DNA of 64,000 bases from Pseudarthrobacter sp. GA104 (GCF_009741265.1 NZ_WOWL01000001.1:2604001-2668000), one strand, 5' to 3'; positions 38,744 to 47,996 are shown, counted from the first letter of the stretch. The notes: generated from the sequence alone by a model not told the origin. Program-made: numbers and translations.

Positions 38744-39775
38744 GTGGAACTCAGCGAAGACGACCTGGCGCTCATCCAGGTACTGCAGTCCTCCCCGCGG
38801 CTCGGCTGGGCGGATGCGTCAAAGGTGCTGGGCGTCCACGCCACCACGCTTGCTGCCCGGTGGGAGCGGCTGGCATCAAGCGGGGCAGCGTGGGTCACCG
38901 CCCACCTGGTGGGGGATCCGCAGCAGATGCTCCTGGCGTTCGTTGCGGTGGACTGCGAGATGCATCTTCGTGACAGTGTCACGGCGCAATTGGCGGCCGT
39001 GCCGGAGATCGTCACCGTCGAGGAGGCGGCCAGCAACCGGGACCTGATGCTGACCGTCATCACGAAATCGTTGGACGAGTTCAGCAGCCGGGTTGTTGCC
39101 CGGCTGAAGACCGTTGAGGGGCTCACCAAGTACCAGACGGCGCTTTGTACACGGCTTCACACCAGCGCGGACGAGTGGCGCCTGAACGTCCTGGACCGGA
39201 CCCAGCTGGCAACCCTGAGGACGCTGGGTGCTTCGGCCGGTGCGGGGACGCGGCGGCCGGACCCGCAGGGTGAACTGCCGGCGAGCCACCTGGACCTGTT
39301 GCCGTACCTCGCGCGGGACGGACGCGCCACGGCGGCTGACATCGCGCGGGGGCTGGGGCGCCACCCGGCCACAGTGCAGCGGCAGCTGAACCGCGTGCTG
39401 GCCAGCGGCATCCTGCTGTTCCGGTGCGAAATTGCGCAGGCCTACTCTTCCTACCCGGTGACCTGCCAATGGTTCGCGAACGTTCCGGCCGGCCGCCATG
39501 AGGCTGCCGCCGCCGAAATCCGTACCATCAGCAACGTCCGGCTCAGCGCCTCCACCACAGGCCCCACCAATTTCGTGATCATCATGTGGCTGCAGTCCCT
39601 GGCGGACGTGATGAACGCCGAACTGGCACTGCAGCAGAAGGTCCCGGACATCGAACTGGTGGAGAGCGTGGTGATGCTGCGGACCGTCAAACGGGTCGGC
39701 TGGATGCTGAAGGAGGATACGACGTCGAGCGGCGCGGTGGTGGTGGAGGCCGGAGGACTGCCGGCTGCGGACTGA
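38744..39775 (+). CDS. Tandem-duplicated Lrp/AsnC-type regulator
   Basis: 343 aa, about twice a normal AsnC protein. Residues 5-50 are an AsnC HTH (DLALIQVLQSSPRLGWADAS, GVHATTLAARWERL) followed by a ligand-domain-like half; residues about 178-225 hold a second HTH (HLDLLPYLARDGRATAADIA, GRHPATVQRQLNRVL), followed by a second ligand-domain-like half with TTGPTNFVIIMWLQ. Divergent from the M20-MHS genes, so it likely controls them in response to an amino-acid-like ligand. GTG 38744 follows AAGGGGTGA. Confidence 0.88.
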   Translation: MELSEDDLALIQVLQSSPRLGWADASKVLGVHATTLAARWERLASSGAAWVTAHLVGDPQQMLLAFVAVDCEMHLRDSVTAQLAAVPEIVTVEEAASNRDLMLTVITKSLDEFSSRVVARLKTVEGLTKYQTALCTRLHTSADEWRLNVLDRTQLATLRTLGASAGAGTRRPDPQGELPASHLDLLPYLARDGRATAADIARGLGRHPATVQRQLNRVLASGILLFRCEIAQAYSSYPVTCQWFANVPAGRHEAAAAEIRTISNVRLSASTTGPTNFVIIMWLQSLADVMNAELALQQKVPDIELVESVVMLRTVKRVGWMLKEDTTSSGAVVVEAGGLPAAD

Positions 39776-39834
39776 GCCGTGGACGTCCCGGCCCGCCTCC
39801 TGGAAGGGGGCGGGACCGGGGGCTTCCGGGGCTG

Positions 39835-41532
39835 CTACTGGGACAGCTCGGCCACCTCGTGCGCCTCGAGACGGCCCCGGCCCGGTGGAACGGGCGCGGC
39901 CGCAACCTTGCCGCGGGCGCTCTTGCTGAAGGGCTTCCGGGACTTGGACGGATCAACGGAGATCGGCTCGGGGGAGTCCCCGGCAGGGTTCGCCGGGCGC
40001 CGCAGGTGCCAGTCCGTCACGGCCTGGTACGCCGCAGCCACGGCAAGGAGCCGGTCCTCGGCGAAGGGCTGGCCGCCGAGGATGGTGCCGATGGGAACGC
40101 CCGCGGAGTCGAAGCCGATGGGCAGGGCGAGTTCCGGCAGGCCGATGGCATCGAACGGGTTGGGGCTGGTCTGCAGCACCACGTCGCACTGCTCGAACAG
40201 GTCGTCCAGCACGCGTTCCAGCAGCAGGACCTTGGCACGCTGGCCCAGCACATACTCGTTCGCGCCGAGCATGGAGCCCTGCAGCCAGCCGGTTACCGAC
40301 ACCCCGAAGCTGCGCAGGTCCTTGCGCAGCACCGGCAGGAAGGGCTCGCTGCGTTCCGGCAGCCGGACGTTGTTGAAGGCCGTGCTGGTGAGGGTGTCCC
40401 AGTCCTCCGGCAACCGCACGTCGACCACCTGGATGCCTTCAATGCCGGCGAGCTTGTCCAGGAAGGCCCGGCGTGCGGCCGCTGTTTCCGATGAGCCTGC
40501 GGTGAAGTCCGGGATGACGCCCACGCGGGTCCCCCAGCGCATGGCCACCTTGTTGCCGCGCTTCACCGGGGTGGCGGCCTGGATCAGGTCCGGAACCGGT
40601 GGAAGCCCCAGTGTCCGCGGATCGTTGGGATCCTCGCCGGCCATGGTGCTCAACATGATTGCCGCGTCCTTGGCATCCCTGGCGAGGGGGCCAGGGTGGT
40701 CGCGGGTATAGCTCAGGGGGATGATGCCGTACAGCGAGACCCGGCCCATGGTGGGTTTGAGCCCGGTGAGGTTCTGGGCGTTGGAGGGCGCGGTGATGGA
40801 ACCGCCGGTTTGGGTTCCGACGCTGGACGCCGCCATCCGTGCGGCCACAGCCGTGGCTGAGCCGGACGAGGACCCGCCGGGATTCGTCTGCGGATTCCCC
40901 GGCGTCCACGCATTGACGGTGGTGATGCGGCCGTCCGGCGTGGTGGCCCTGGTGGTGGCGAGCGGCCCCATCTGGGTCTTGCCAAGGACGATGCCGCCGG
41001 CATTCGCCAGCCTGGAGACCGCCGTCGCGTCAAAAGGGGGAACAAAGTCCTTGAAGATGTAGGAGTTCGCCGTCGTGGGATAGGCACGGGTGTAGTAGTT
41101 GTCCTTGATGGCCAGGGGAATGCCGTGCAGGGGACCCTTGTACGCCGCGCCGGCCAGGGCGCGGGCGCTGGCAAGGGCGTCGTCGGCGGCCACGAGGTTG
41201 AAAGCCTGGTAGCCCGCATCAAAGGCGCCGATCCGGTCGAGGTAGGCCTCCACCAGGAGTTCCGCACTGAGCCGGCCCTGCCGGATGAGGCTTGCTGCTT
41301 CCGCGATGGTCAGTTCGGTGATGTCGGCGAGGGCCTCGGGCCGGACGTCGCCGTAGGCGTCCGGGTTGATGCCCGCGGGCACTGTTGCCGAGGGCGCCGC
41401 ATGGGCAACGGCGGGAAGCGCCGCCGCGCCCAACGAGGTGGCCGCAGCCAGCACGGCAAACCTGTTGACGAATGACCGGCGGTCGATGGTGCGGTCCATG
41501 GGCTGGCTGGTCGAGCTTTCCACCGGGTTCAT
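39835..41532 (-). CDS. Tat-exported amidase-signature hydrolase
   Basis: 565 aa. DRRSFVNRF (residues 17-25) plus a hydrophobic stretch ending AHA-AP is a Tat signal. The amidase triad is visible: Lys143 in GIPLAIKDNYY, the cis-Ser in NPGGSSSGSA (221-223) and nucleophile Ser245 in VGTQTGGSI. It would hydrolyse an amide outside the cytoplasm. A ~35-residue Pro/Lys/Arg tail follows the domain. Its ATG overlaps the stop of the small gene upstream (ATGA). Substrate unknown. Confidence 0.9.
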   Translation of the reverse strand: MNPVESSTSQPMDRTIDRRSFVNRFAVLAAATSLGAAALPAVAHAAPSATVPAGINPDAYGDVRPEALADITELTIAEAASLIRQGRLSAELLVEAYLDRIGAFDAGYQAFNLVAADDALASARALAGAAYKGPLHGIPLAIKDNYYTRAYPTTANSYIFKDFVPPFDATAVSRLANAGGIVLGKTQMGPLATTRATTPDGRITTVNAWTPGNPQTNPGGSSSGSATAVAARMAASSVGTQTGGSITAPSNAQNLTGLKPTMGRVSLYGIIPLSYTRDHPGPLARDAKDAAIMLSTMAGEDPNDPRTLGLPPVPDLIQAATPVKRGNKVAMRWGTRVGVIPDFTAGSSETAAARRAFLDKLAGIEGIQVVDVRLPEDWDTLTSTAFNNVRLPERSEPFLPVLRKDLRSFGVSVTGWLQGSMLGANEYVLGQRAKVLLLERVLDDLFEQCDVVLQTSPNPFDAIGLPELALPIGFDSAGVPIGTILGGQPFAEDRLLAVAAAYQAVTDWHLRRPANPAGDSPEPISVDPSKSRKPFSKSARGKVAAAPVPPGRGRLEAHEVAELSQ

Positions 41533-41834
41533 GCCGTCCTCCGTGCAGTGTCAATCGAGGGGTACAGGGCCGGAGGGGCCGCCTGCTGGGACAAGAGCGC
41601 AGGGTCAGCATTGCCTGCCGGGCCGGCGAAAGGCACCTGGTAGGCGCTGAGTTCAGCGACTGTGGTGCGCATGAAGGAGCGCAGGCTGGCCAGGACCGAC
41701 GCCTGTCCCGGGCTTCCCGTCTCCGGGTCGCTGGCGGTTCCGGCGGGAAGCTGGTTCAGGTCGATGCCGAGCGAGGCGAGGCGGGCCCGGATCATGGTGT
41801 CCAGTTCGGCGTCGGTGGGGGGAGTGAGTGGCAT
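41529..41834 (-). CDS. Small protein coupled to the amidase
   Basis: 101 aa, no signal peptide. PLTPPTDAELDTMIRARLAS, LPAGTASDPETGSPGQASVL and TTVAELSAYQVPF are recognisable segments but I cannot name a family. The 4-nt overlap with the amidase start implies coupled translation and joint function. ATG 41834 is preceded by CGGAG; a longer frame upstream has no ribosome site. Confidence 0.65.
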   Translation of the reverse strand: MPLTPPTDAELDTMIRARLASLGIDLNQLPAGTASDPETGSPGQASVLASLRSFMRTTVAELSAYQVPFAGPAGNADPALLSQQAAPPALYPSIDTARRTA

Positions 41835-41970
41835 GATGCTCCGTTTCTTCGGGGCTGGGGTGCAGCCCGTGCAGCTGAGACAAGGGGATACTTTCACTTC
41901 CCCGTGGCGCTGTCATGTCACATAAGTTGCCGGCTCATTTCGCCCCGACGGACCCCGTCGGTTTAATAAT

Positions 41971-41999
41971 TCCGCATTACGGATTTATCTTTCCGGAAA
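41971..41999. promoter_or_regulatory. Dyads upstream of dctA
   Basis: TCCG-N5-CGGA (41971-41983) and the perfect palindrome TTTCCGGAAA (41990-41999) lie in an AT-rich patch 75-105 bp before the dctA ATG. Both share CCGGA-like half sites, so one regulator might bind both. No known box is matched. Confidence 0.35.
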
Positions 42000-42074
42000 C
42001 ATGCATTCCCTAGCGTTGCTCGTGACCCTGCGGCATCCCGTGTGCCGTCCGTCCTTCAACGAACAGGCACTGGC

Positions 42075-43532
42075 ATGAACTTCACCGCCGACGCAGCACC
42101 CTCCCTGCAACCGCCAACCGGGGCGCCCAGGCAGCCGCTCTACAAGTCCCTCTTCTTCCAGATCCTGGTTGCCGTCGTCGCCGGCGTCCTGATCGGCCAC
42201 TTCTGGCCTGACACCGGCGCGGCGCTTCGCCCCCTGGGTGACGGCTTCATCCAGTTGATCAAGATGATCATCGCGCCGCTGATCTTCCTGGTGATCGTCA
42301 CCGGCATCGCGGCAGTCAGCGACGTCAAGGCCGTAGGCCGCGTCGGGGTGAAGGCGCTGGCCTATTTCACGGCAGCCACGCTGTTCGCCCTGGTCTTCGG
42401 CCTCGTTGTGGGGAACCTTGTCCAGCCCGGCGCGGGCCTGAACATCGATCCGGCGTCGCTCTCCCAGGACGCCCTCAACGCGAAAACCGCCACCGCCCCG
42501 CCCAAGGACGCCGGCGCCTTCATCCTGGGAATCATTCCCACGAGCGTGGTGGGCGCCTTTGCCGGCAACAGCCTGCTGCAGGTCCTGTGCTTCGCGGTGT
42601 TCTTCGGTGCGGCGATCGTCGTCGTCGGCCGTGAACGCTGCCTGCCGGTCATCACCCTGATGGAAACGGTGCTGGAACTGTTCTTCAAGATCATGGGCTG
42701 GGTGATGCGGGTGGCTCCCGTGGGAGCCTTCGGCGCCATGGCCTTCATCATCGGACAATACGGCCTGGGCTCGCTGGGCACCTATGCGCTGCTGATCGCA
42801 GCCTGCTATGGCGCGGCAATCGTGTTCATCGGGCTGCTGTTCGTGGTGGCGTGGGCGTATCCGCGGGTGCCGCTGTGGCAGTTCATGAAGTACACCCGGG
42901 AGGAATTCCTCCTGGCGCTGGGCACCGCGTCCACCGAGTCCGTGATGCCACGCATCATGACCAAGCTGACCAACGCCGGCTGTTCCCGCGCCACCACCGG
43001 CCTGGTGGTCCCCACCGGCTACTCCTTCAACCTGGACGGCGCCGCGCTTTACCTTTCCATCTCGCTGCTGTTCCTGGCGCAGGCCTTTGGCTACAACCTG
43101 GACCTGGGCCAGCAACTTGCCGCCCTTGGGGTCCTCATGCTTACGTCCAAAGGAATGGCCGGCGTACCCGGTTCGGCGTTCCTGGCGCTCTCCGCCACCG
43201 CGGGAGCGCTGGGGATCTTCCCGGTGGCCGGCGTCGCGCTGCTCCTTGGCGCGGACCGGTTGATGGACTCCATGCGCGTAGTGGTGAACCTGCTGGGGAA
43301 CTGCGTTGCCACTTTTGTGGTGGCAAAGTGGGAGGGCCAGTTCGACCGTGCCGCCATGCTTCGCGCCTTTGCCGGTGACATCGCCTTTGCCGGTGGCATT
43401 ACGACGGCGGAGGCAGCGACGGAGCCAGCCAGCAGCAAAGTGCCGGGTGGCCCCGCAGTGGTGCCCGAAGCAGAACCGTCCCGGCCGGCGGAAACCCTGC
43501 CCGTGGAGACGTCCCCTGCGAGGGCGCGGTAG
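42075..43532 (+). CDS. dctA: C4-dicarboxylate:cation symporter DctA
   Basis: 485 aa. LIKMIIAPLIFLVIVTGIAA, GTASTESVMPRIMTKL, VVPTGYSFNLDGAALYLS, TSKGMAGVPGSAFLAL and LLGADRLMDSMRVVVNLLGN are the DAACS/DctA hairpin and ligand motifs. It imports succinate, fumarate and malate. ATG 42075 is chosen; a GTG 33 nt upstream is in frame. The ~60-residue C-terminal extension (rich in Ala, Pro, Glu) is longer than usual. Confidence 0.94.
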   Translation: MNFTADAAPSLQPPTGAPRQPLYKSLFFQILVAVVAGVLIGHFWPDTGAALRPLGDGFIQLIKMIIAPLIFLVIVTGIAAVSDVKAVGRVGVKALAYFTAATLFALVFGLVVGNLVQPGAGLNIDPASLSQDALNAKTATAPPKDAGAFILGIIPTSVVGAFAGNSLLQVLCFAVFFGAAIVVVGRERCLPVITLMETVLELFFKIMGWVMRVAPVGAFGAMAFIIGQYGLGSLGTYALLIAACYGAAIVFIGLLFVVAWAYPRVPLWQFMKYTREEFLLALGTASTESVMPRIMTKLTNAGCSRATTGLVVPTGYSFNLDGAALYLSISLLFLAQAFGYNLDLGQQLAALGVLMLTSKGMAGVPGSAFLALSATAGALGIFPVAGVALLLGADRLMDSMRVVVNLLGNCVATFVVAKWEGQFDRAAMLRAFAGDIAFAGGITTAEAATEPASSKVPGGPAVVPEAEPSRPAETLPVETSPARAR

Positions 43533-43570
43533 CGCCGCGTTCTGTCGTGCCCGTCATGCACACTGTCCCT

Positions 43571-43870
43571 ATGACCTTTGCGAATGTGGGAACCCTCGAG
43601 ACCAAACCCGGCCAGCGTGACGCCGTCGTTTCCATCCTGGTCCGGCCCATGGCCGGGCTGAAGGAGGCAGGCTGCCTGCTGTATGAGGTCGGCATCAACG
43701 ATGCCGCGCCGGACACGGTGTTCGTCTGTGAACTGTGGGAATCGCCGGAGGCCCACCGGGCTTCGCTCGAACTGGACAGCGTGCAGGCTGCCATAACCGA
43801 GGCCATGCCCCTGCTGTCCGGCGAAATGGGCGGCCACCAGTTCACGGTGCTTGGTTCTCCACTCCGTTAG
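43571..43870 (+). CDS. Antibiotic biosynthesis monooxygenase (ABM)-domain protein
   Basis: 99 aa. FANVGTLETKPGQRDAVVSI, GCLLYEVGINDAAPDTVFVCELWES and AHRASLELDSVQAAI fit the dimeric ferredoxin-like ABM fold. Some members are quinol monooxygenases; the role here is open. CACACT lies exactly 6 nt before ATG 43571, suggesting leaderless transcription; an in-frame ATG at 43547 was rejected for that reason. Confidence 0.82.
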   Translation: MTFANVGTLETKPGQRDAVVSILVRPMAGLKEAGCLLYEVGINDAAPDTVFVCELWESPEAHRASLELDSVQAAITEAMPLLSGEMGGHQFTVLGSPLR

Positions 43871-43963
43871 CCTTCCGCGCCCCATTGCCCTGTGCCCCGC
43901 CCGCCCCAGCAAGTAAGCTTCCGGGCAACGGCTGGAGACGGAGCAAAGGGGTAAGGGAGACGC

Positions 43964-44893
43964 ATGAAACCGCTGCCTGCATTGGAACTTGTTACCCGCC
44001 TGGAGGATGCCGAGTGGCTGGATCCTGTGGCCAAGAAGGTCCGAAAGGTGGTGAAGCGGGTTATCCGCCCGAAGTGGGCGCGCGACGTCCTCCATGGCGT
44101 TCCCATAGGGCACCCCGTGCATCCGCTGGCGGTCCAGGTGCCGCTCGGGGCCTGGATATCGGCCGCTGTACTGGATGCTTTCCCCGGTAATGATCGGGCT
44201 GCCGCAGTCCTGATCGGAGTGGGAACCGGCACCGCTGTGCCCTCCGCCGTCGCAGGTTTTACCGATTGGAGCCAGCTGCACCCCCAGCAGCAGCGGGTGG
44301 GGCTGGTTCACGCTGCCGCCAACATCACCGCAACGGGCCTTTACCTTGCCTCCTTGGTTGCACGTGCCCGGGGCGGCCGGGGAAGCGGCAAGGTGCTCGC
44401 TTACCTGGGCCTTGCCGTGGTGGGTGCGGGCGGTTTCCTGGGTGGCCACCTGACCTACCGGCAGGCGGCCGGCGTTAACCACAGCGAGGAGATCCCGCAC
44501 CGCTTCCCGAGCGGCTGGCAGCCCCTGGCACCGCTGGCGGAACTGCCGGACGGCAAGCTCCACAAGGTTGTTGTTGCCGAAATCCCGTTGCTTGTTTACC
44601 GGGCGGCAGAAGATGTGCACGTTCTGTCCGATGTCTGCAGCCACCTCTCCGGGCCGCTTCACGAAGGCAAGCTGAAGGGCGGCAGGCTTCAGGCCGGGGC
44701 GGTTCAGGCTGGCGGGGCTTCTGGCGGTGGTGATGGCAGCGGCGACCCGTGCGTCGTCTGCCCTTGGCACGGAAGCACCTTCTCGCTCCGTACGGGAGAA
44801 GTCCAGGCTGGCCCCGCAACGGCACGGCAGCCACTGTTCGAAACCCGTGTGAGCGACGGCCTCGTGGAAGTGTGCCTGCCGGGGGCTGAGTAG
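43964..44893 (+). CDS. DUF2231 membrane domain fused to a Rieske [2Fe-2S] domain
   Basis: 309 aa. Residues 48-165 are a DUF2231-like membrane domain (PIGHPVHPLAVQVPLGAWIS and about four helices). Residues about 185-305 are a Rieske domain with ligands CSH and CPWHGS. The gap between these two ligand pairs is 38 residues instead of the usual ~16; the extra residues are Gly/Ala/Gln-rich (QAGGASGGGDGSGD). Probably an electron-transfer protein at the membrane; partner unknown. Confidence 0.88.
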   Translation: MKPLPALELVTRLEDAEWLDPVAKKVRKVVKRVIRPKWARDVLHGVPIGHPVHPLAVQVPLGAWISAAVLDAFPGNDRAAAVLIGVGTGTAVPSAVAGFTDWSQLHPQQQRVGLVHAAANITATGLYLASLVARARGGRGSGKVLAYLGLAVVGAGGFLGGHLTYRQAAGVNHSEEIPHRFPSGWQPLAPLAELPDGKLHKVVVAEIPLLVYRAAEDVHVLSDVCSHLSGPLHEGKLKGGRLQAGAVQAGGASGGGDGSGDPCVVCPWHGSTFSLRTGEVQAGPATARQPLFETRVSDGLVEVCLPGAE

Positions 44894-44974
44894 GCGCGCT
44901 CGCCTGAGGCCTTAGCCGGGCGTGCGCCCGGCCGCAGGGCAGGGCGGTGTCCCGCCCGCGTAGTTGGCACCGTC

Positions 44975-45006
44975 TATTTGGCCGGGTCTGTATTTGGCCG
45001 GGTCTG
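44975..45006. repeat. 16-bp perfect tandem duplication after the HNH gene
   Basis: Two adjacent copies of TATTTGGCCGGGTCTG, 20 bp beyond the stop of the minus-strand HNH gene. Confidence 0.88.
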
Positions 45007-45026
45007 CGGCGGGCATGTGGTGTCGG

Positions 45027-46736
45027 CTAGGTCAGCGCCGGGTCGCCGGCCCTTAAAGGGTCGCGGGCCCAAACGGCCGGCAGGGCATAGAAGTCCTCCC
45101 ATAAGGGGTCGTCCGCCGGCAGATCGTCCGGGTCCAGCAGGTTGTCACCCACAGGTTCCTCGGGAGGAGGTTCCACGTAAGGGAGGTCTCCGGCAGGGCA
45201 GCCATGAGTAGTGAACATGGATGGATACGGCAGCAGGCCAGGCGTTTGCCCGGTGTGCTGCTCCTTCGGTTTTGGCCGCGCCGGCACGTCCGGCCAGTGG
45301 GGTGGTTCCCAGTCCTGGTGTTCGCTTGTGTAGTGGCGGCCGGTGGGTGAGGTCCAGCCGGGTGGTGCGGTTGTGGTGGCGGGGGTGGGTTTCCAGCCGC
45401 TGGTGTGGCGGAGTTTGTGGTGTTTCGGGCAGGGCTGGCCGAGGTTCGATACTCCTGTGGTGCCGCCGTTGTGCCAGGCGAGGAGGTGGTCGGCTTCGTT
45501 GTCGAGGGAGGGGTTGTTGCAGCCGGGGAAGGGGCATTTTCCGTCCCTTAGCCTGAGCCAGTTCCGCATGGCTTTGGTGACCCGGTAGCTGGTGCGGTCG
45601 ATTTCCAGGGGCGCGCCGTCCCGCGGGTCCACCAGCACCCGGTAGAAGGAGCTGGCACCGTCGGCGACGAGGTCCCGGGCCATGGAGGCGGGGATGGGTC
45701 CGTACCCGTCCAGCACCGCCGGCTCATCAGTCAGGCCGAGCAGGGCGAACACTGGCACGGTGACCAGCACCTGCGGCCGAATCGACGACGACGGGCCGGG
45801 ACCTGCCACCTCCCCGCCGCCGGAACTTCCCGCGTCACCGTGCCCGGCACTGGTTGCCTCGCTGTGTCCGGTAACCCGGGAGATGTTCCCGCCGCCCAGG
45901 AGCGCCTCGGCGAGATTGTCGGCCCTGAGCTGGGTCAGGGTGCGGGCCTCGTCCGGGCCCTGCAGTCCCCGGGAAATGGCGGTCAGCCGGTTCCAGACCG
46001 CGGATGCCTGGTCCGCGGGCAGGTAGGCGGCCACCCAGGCCATCGCGTCGTTATCCGGCCAGTACTCCACCCGCCGGTCCGCCAGGGACTTGGCATGCCG
46101 CTTCGCCAGGCTCTCCGGATGGTGCCGCTCCCGCCACCCCCGCGCCTTGGCCCTGAACCGGTACGCCGGCATCTCCCCCACCGGGCACCCGCGGACCGCC
46201 CCCGGGGCGTCCGGATCCAGGAAATGGGCCTCCAGGGCCGCCGCCCCGGCCGGGCCAAGGCCGACGGTCTGGTCCACCATGGTCCGGGCATGCGCCCAGG
46301 AAATCGTCCCGCCCTGCAGGGCGGCCAGGGTCCGGGGCAGCGACGCGGTCAAGGCATGGGCTTCAGCCAGCAAAGCACCGGCGGCCCGGTCGCCGATGGC
46401 CAGCGCACACCCGACCTCGGCCACCAGGCTCCGGTCCTGCGCCGTGGCCTCGTGAGGGGACCCGGGCGGAGGATTCATCGCCTTCGTCGCCCCGGCAAGG
46501 GCCGCCGCGGCCACTGCCTTCACCGCCGCCAACTTCGCTTCCGACCGCGCCACCCCACCCAGGACATCCAACGCCGCATCAGCAACCCGCTGTAACGGAT
46601 CATCATCAGCCCCGCCCGCAAGACCGGAACCGGCGGTACCGGAAACAGCGGTACCGCTGCCATTAAGCACCCCCGCAAAAGCAGCCACAGATGCGTCTAC
46701 TGCCGCCTCCGCCTCCGCCACCGGGTTGCTTTCCAT
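45027..46736 (-). CDS. DUF222/HNH endonuclease-domain protein (13E12 repeat family)
   Basis: 569 aa. Residues about 50-330 are a DUF222 helical domain (TISWAHARTMVDQTVGLGPA, RRVEYWPDNDAMAWVAAYLP). Residues about 395-445 are an HNH nuclease motif: GKCPFPGCNNPSLDNEADHLLAWHNGG and CPKHHKLRHTSGW, with zinc-type CxxC and the catalytic DH. These genes are multicopy in Micrococcaceae and mycobacteria, with no known role. CAAGAT is 6 nt before ATG 46736, suggesting a leaderless message. A Gly/Ser linker of ~25 residues divides the protein. Confidence 0.9.
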   Translation of the reverse strand: MESNPVAEAEAAVDASVAAFAGVLNGSGTAVSGTAGSGLAGGADDDPLQRVADAALDVLGGVARSEAKLAAVKAVAAAALAGATKAMNPPPGSPHEATAQDRSLVAEVGCALAIGDRAAGALLAEAHALTASLPRTLAALQGGTISWAHARTMVDQTVGLGPAGAAALEAHFLDPDAPGAVRGCPVGEMPAYRFRAKARGWRERHHPESLAKRHAKSLADRRVEYWPDNDAMAWVAAYLPADQASAVWNRLTAISRGLQGPDEARTLTQLRADNLAEALLGGGNISRVTGHSEATSAGHGDAGSSGGGEVAGPGPSSSIRPQVLVTVPVFALLGLTDEPAVLDGYGPIPASMARDLVADGASSFYRVLVDPRDGAPLEIDRTSYRVTKAMRNWLRLRDGKCPFPGCNNPSLDNEADHLLAWHNGGTTGVSNLGQPCPKHHKLRHTSGWKPTPATTTAPPGWTSPTGRHYTSEHQDWEPPHWPDVPARPKPKEQHTGQTPGLLPYPSMFTTHGCPAGDLPYVEPPPEEPVGDNLLDPDDLPADDPLWEDFYALPAVWARDPLRAGDPALT

Positions 46737-46790
46737 GAATCCATCTTGGCAGTGGGGTCTGACATTCAACGGCCGGACAACCGAACAGTG

Positions 46791-47996
46791 CTACCCCGGC
46801 GGTGTGACCCACTCGCCGCGCCGCAGCACTCCCTCAAGACGCAGGTCCCGGTCAACGACAACGACGTCGGCCGGCATGCCTTCGCGGAGGTCGCCTGCCT
46901 GTGCTGAGAATCCCAGGACGGACGCAGGAACCGCGGTGGCCGCCGTCGTTGCTTCCTGCAGGGTGACGCCAGCCGCCACGGTGGACCGCAGAACGTCGAG
47001 CATCGTTGCCGTACCACCGGCGATCGCGCCATTGCCATCCGTCCGGGCCACGCCTCCGTCAACCGTCACCGCAAGGGTGCCCAGCCGGTACTGGCCATCG
47101 TGCAGGCCCGTTGCCGCCATGGAGTCCGTGACCAGCGCGATGTTTTCCGCGCCCACCAGTTCGAACACCATTTTGACCGTCTCCGGAGCCAGGTGGACGC
47201 CGTCGGCAATCAGTTCCACGACGGCGTTGCCGGCATGGGCCGCACCCAGGCTGGCGGACACCGGACCGGGGGAGCGGTGGTGCAGGCTGGGCATTGCATT
47301 GAAGAGGTGCGTGACGGTGGGCCGGATCCGGCCGGTGGTATTGGCCGGCACCGCGAGCCCTTCAGCCGCCCGTTCCAGGAATGCGGAGGCCGTCTGGCTG
47401 TCCGCGGCGGTGTGGCCCAGGGAGGGGATGATTCCACGCGCCGTCAGCAGGTCGACCAGCGTGGAGGCGCCCGGCAGTTCGGCCGCCAGCGTCATGGAAA
47501 CCAGGGAAGCGCCCGCCGCCTCCAACAGCCGGGCCATCAACGCTGCATCGGGTTCCAACAGCAGCCCAGGATCGTGCGCGCCGCACTGCCCGGCCGAGAG
47601 GAAGGGACCTTCCAGGTGCGTGCCCGCAACCAGCCCCTCTTCGGCCAAGGCCCGCAGCACCTTCACGTTCCGGAGCAGATCAGCAGGGGCAGCGGTGACC
47701 AGGCTGGCCAGCAGCGTGGTGGTTCCGCGGCTGTGCAGGTAGCGGGCCGCTGAACGGCCACCCGCCGCCGAAGCTTCGGAGAAGTCCGAGCCGTGGGCCC
47801 CGTGGCAGTGCAGGTCCACCAGCCCGGGCAGCAGGATGCGGCGGGGCTGTGGTTCGCCCGGCCCGCCTTGCCCGGGAAATTGCGACGCCGGCCCGGCATA
47901 GGTGACCCGTCCGCCGTCGACCGCTACCAAGCCGTCCGCGACGTCCATGGTTGCGGAGACGAGGCGGCCGCGAAGTATCAGTTCACTGCCCATCAT
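46791..47996 (-). CDS. nagA: N-acetylglucosamine-6-phosphate deacetylase
   Basis: 401 aa amidohydrolase. LLPGLVDLHCHGAHGSDF (metal site), THLEGPFLSAGQCGAHD, GRIRPTVTHLFNAMPSLHHR and ALVTDSMAATG are NagA motifs. It removes acetate from GlcNAc-6-P, giving substrate for NagB. Last gene of the minus-strand nag operon; its ATG overlaps the stop of cutC (ATGA). Confidence 0.94.
   Translation of the reverse strand: MMGSELILRGRLVSATMDVADGLVAVDGGRVTYAGPASQFPGQGGPGEPQPRRILLPGLVDLHCHGAHGSDFSEASAAGGRSAARYLHSRGTTTLLASLVTAAPADLLRNVKVLRALAEEGLVAGTHLEGPFLSAGQCGAHDPGLLLEPDAALMARLLEAAGASLVSMTLAAELPGASTLVDLLTARGIIPSLGHTAADSQTASAFLERAAEGLAVPANTTGRIRPTVTHLFNAMPSLHHRSPGPVSASLGAAHAGNAVVELIADGVHLAPETVKMVFELVGAENIALVTDSMAATGLHDGQYRLGTLAVTVDGGVARTDGNGAIAGGTATMLDVLRSTVAAGVTLQEATTAATAVPASVLGFSAQAGDLREGMPADVVVVDRDLRLEGVLRRGEWVTPPG

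Noticed and set aside
43091..44770. A 559-codon minus-strand open frame across dctA and the Rieske gene
   Set aside because: It covers the ends of two real plus-strand genes and has no motif or start signal.
45027..46736. HNH gene as part of a mobile element or homing nuclease
   Set aside because: No inverted repeats, transposase, intron or integrase found; DUF222-HNH genes are usual multicopy residents in these bacteria.
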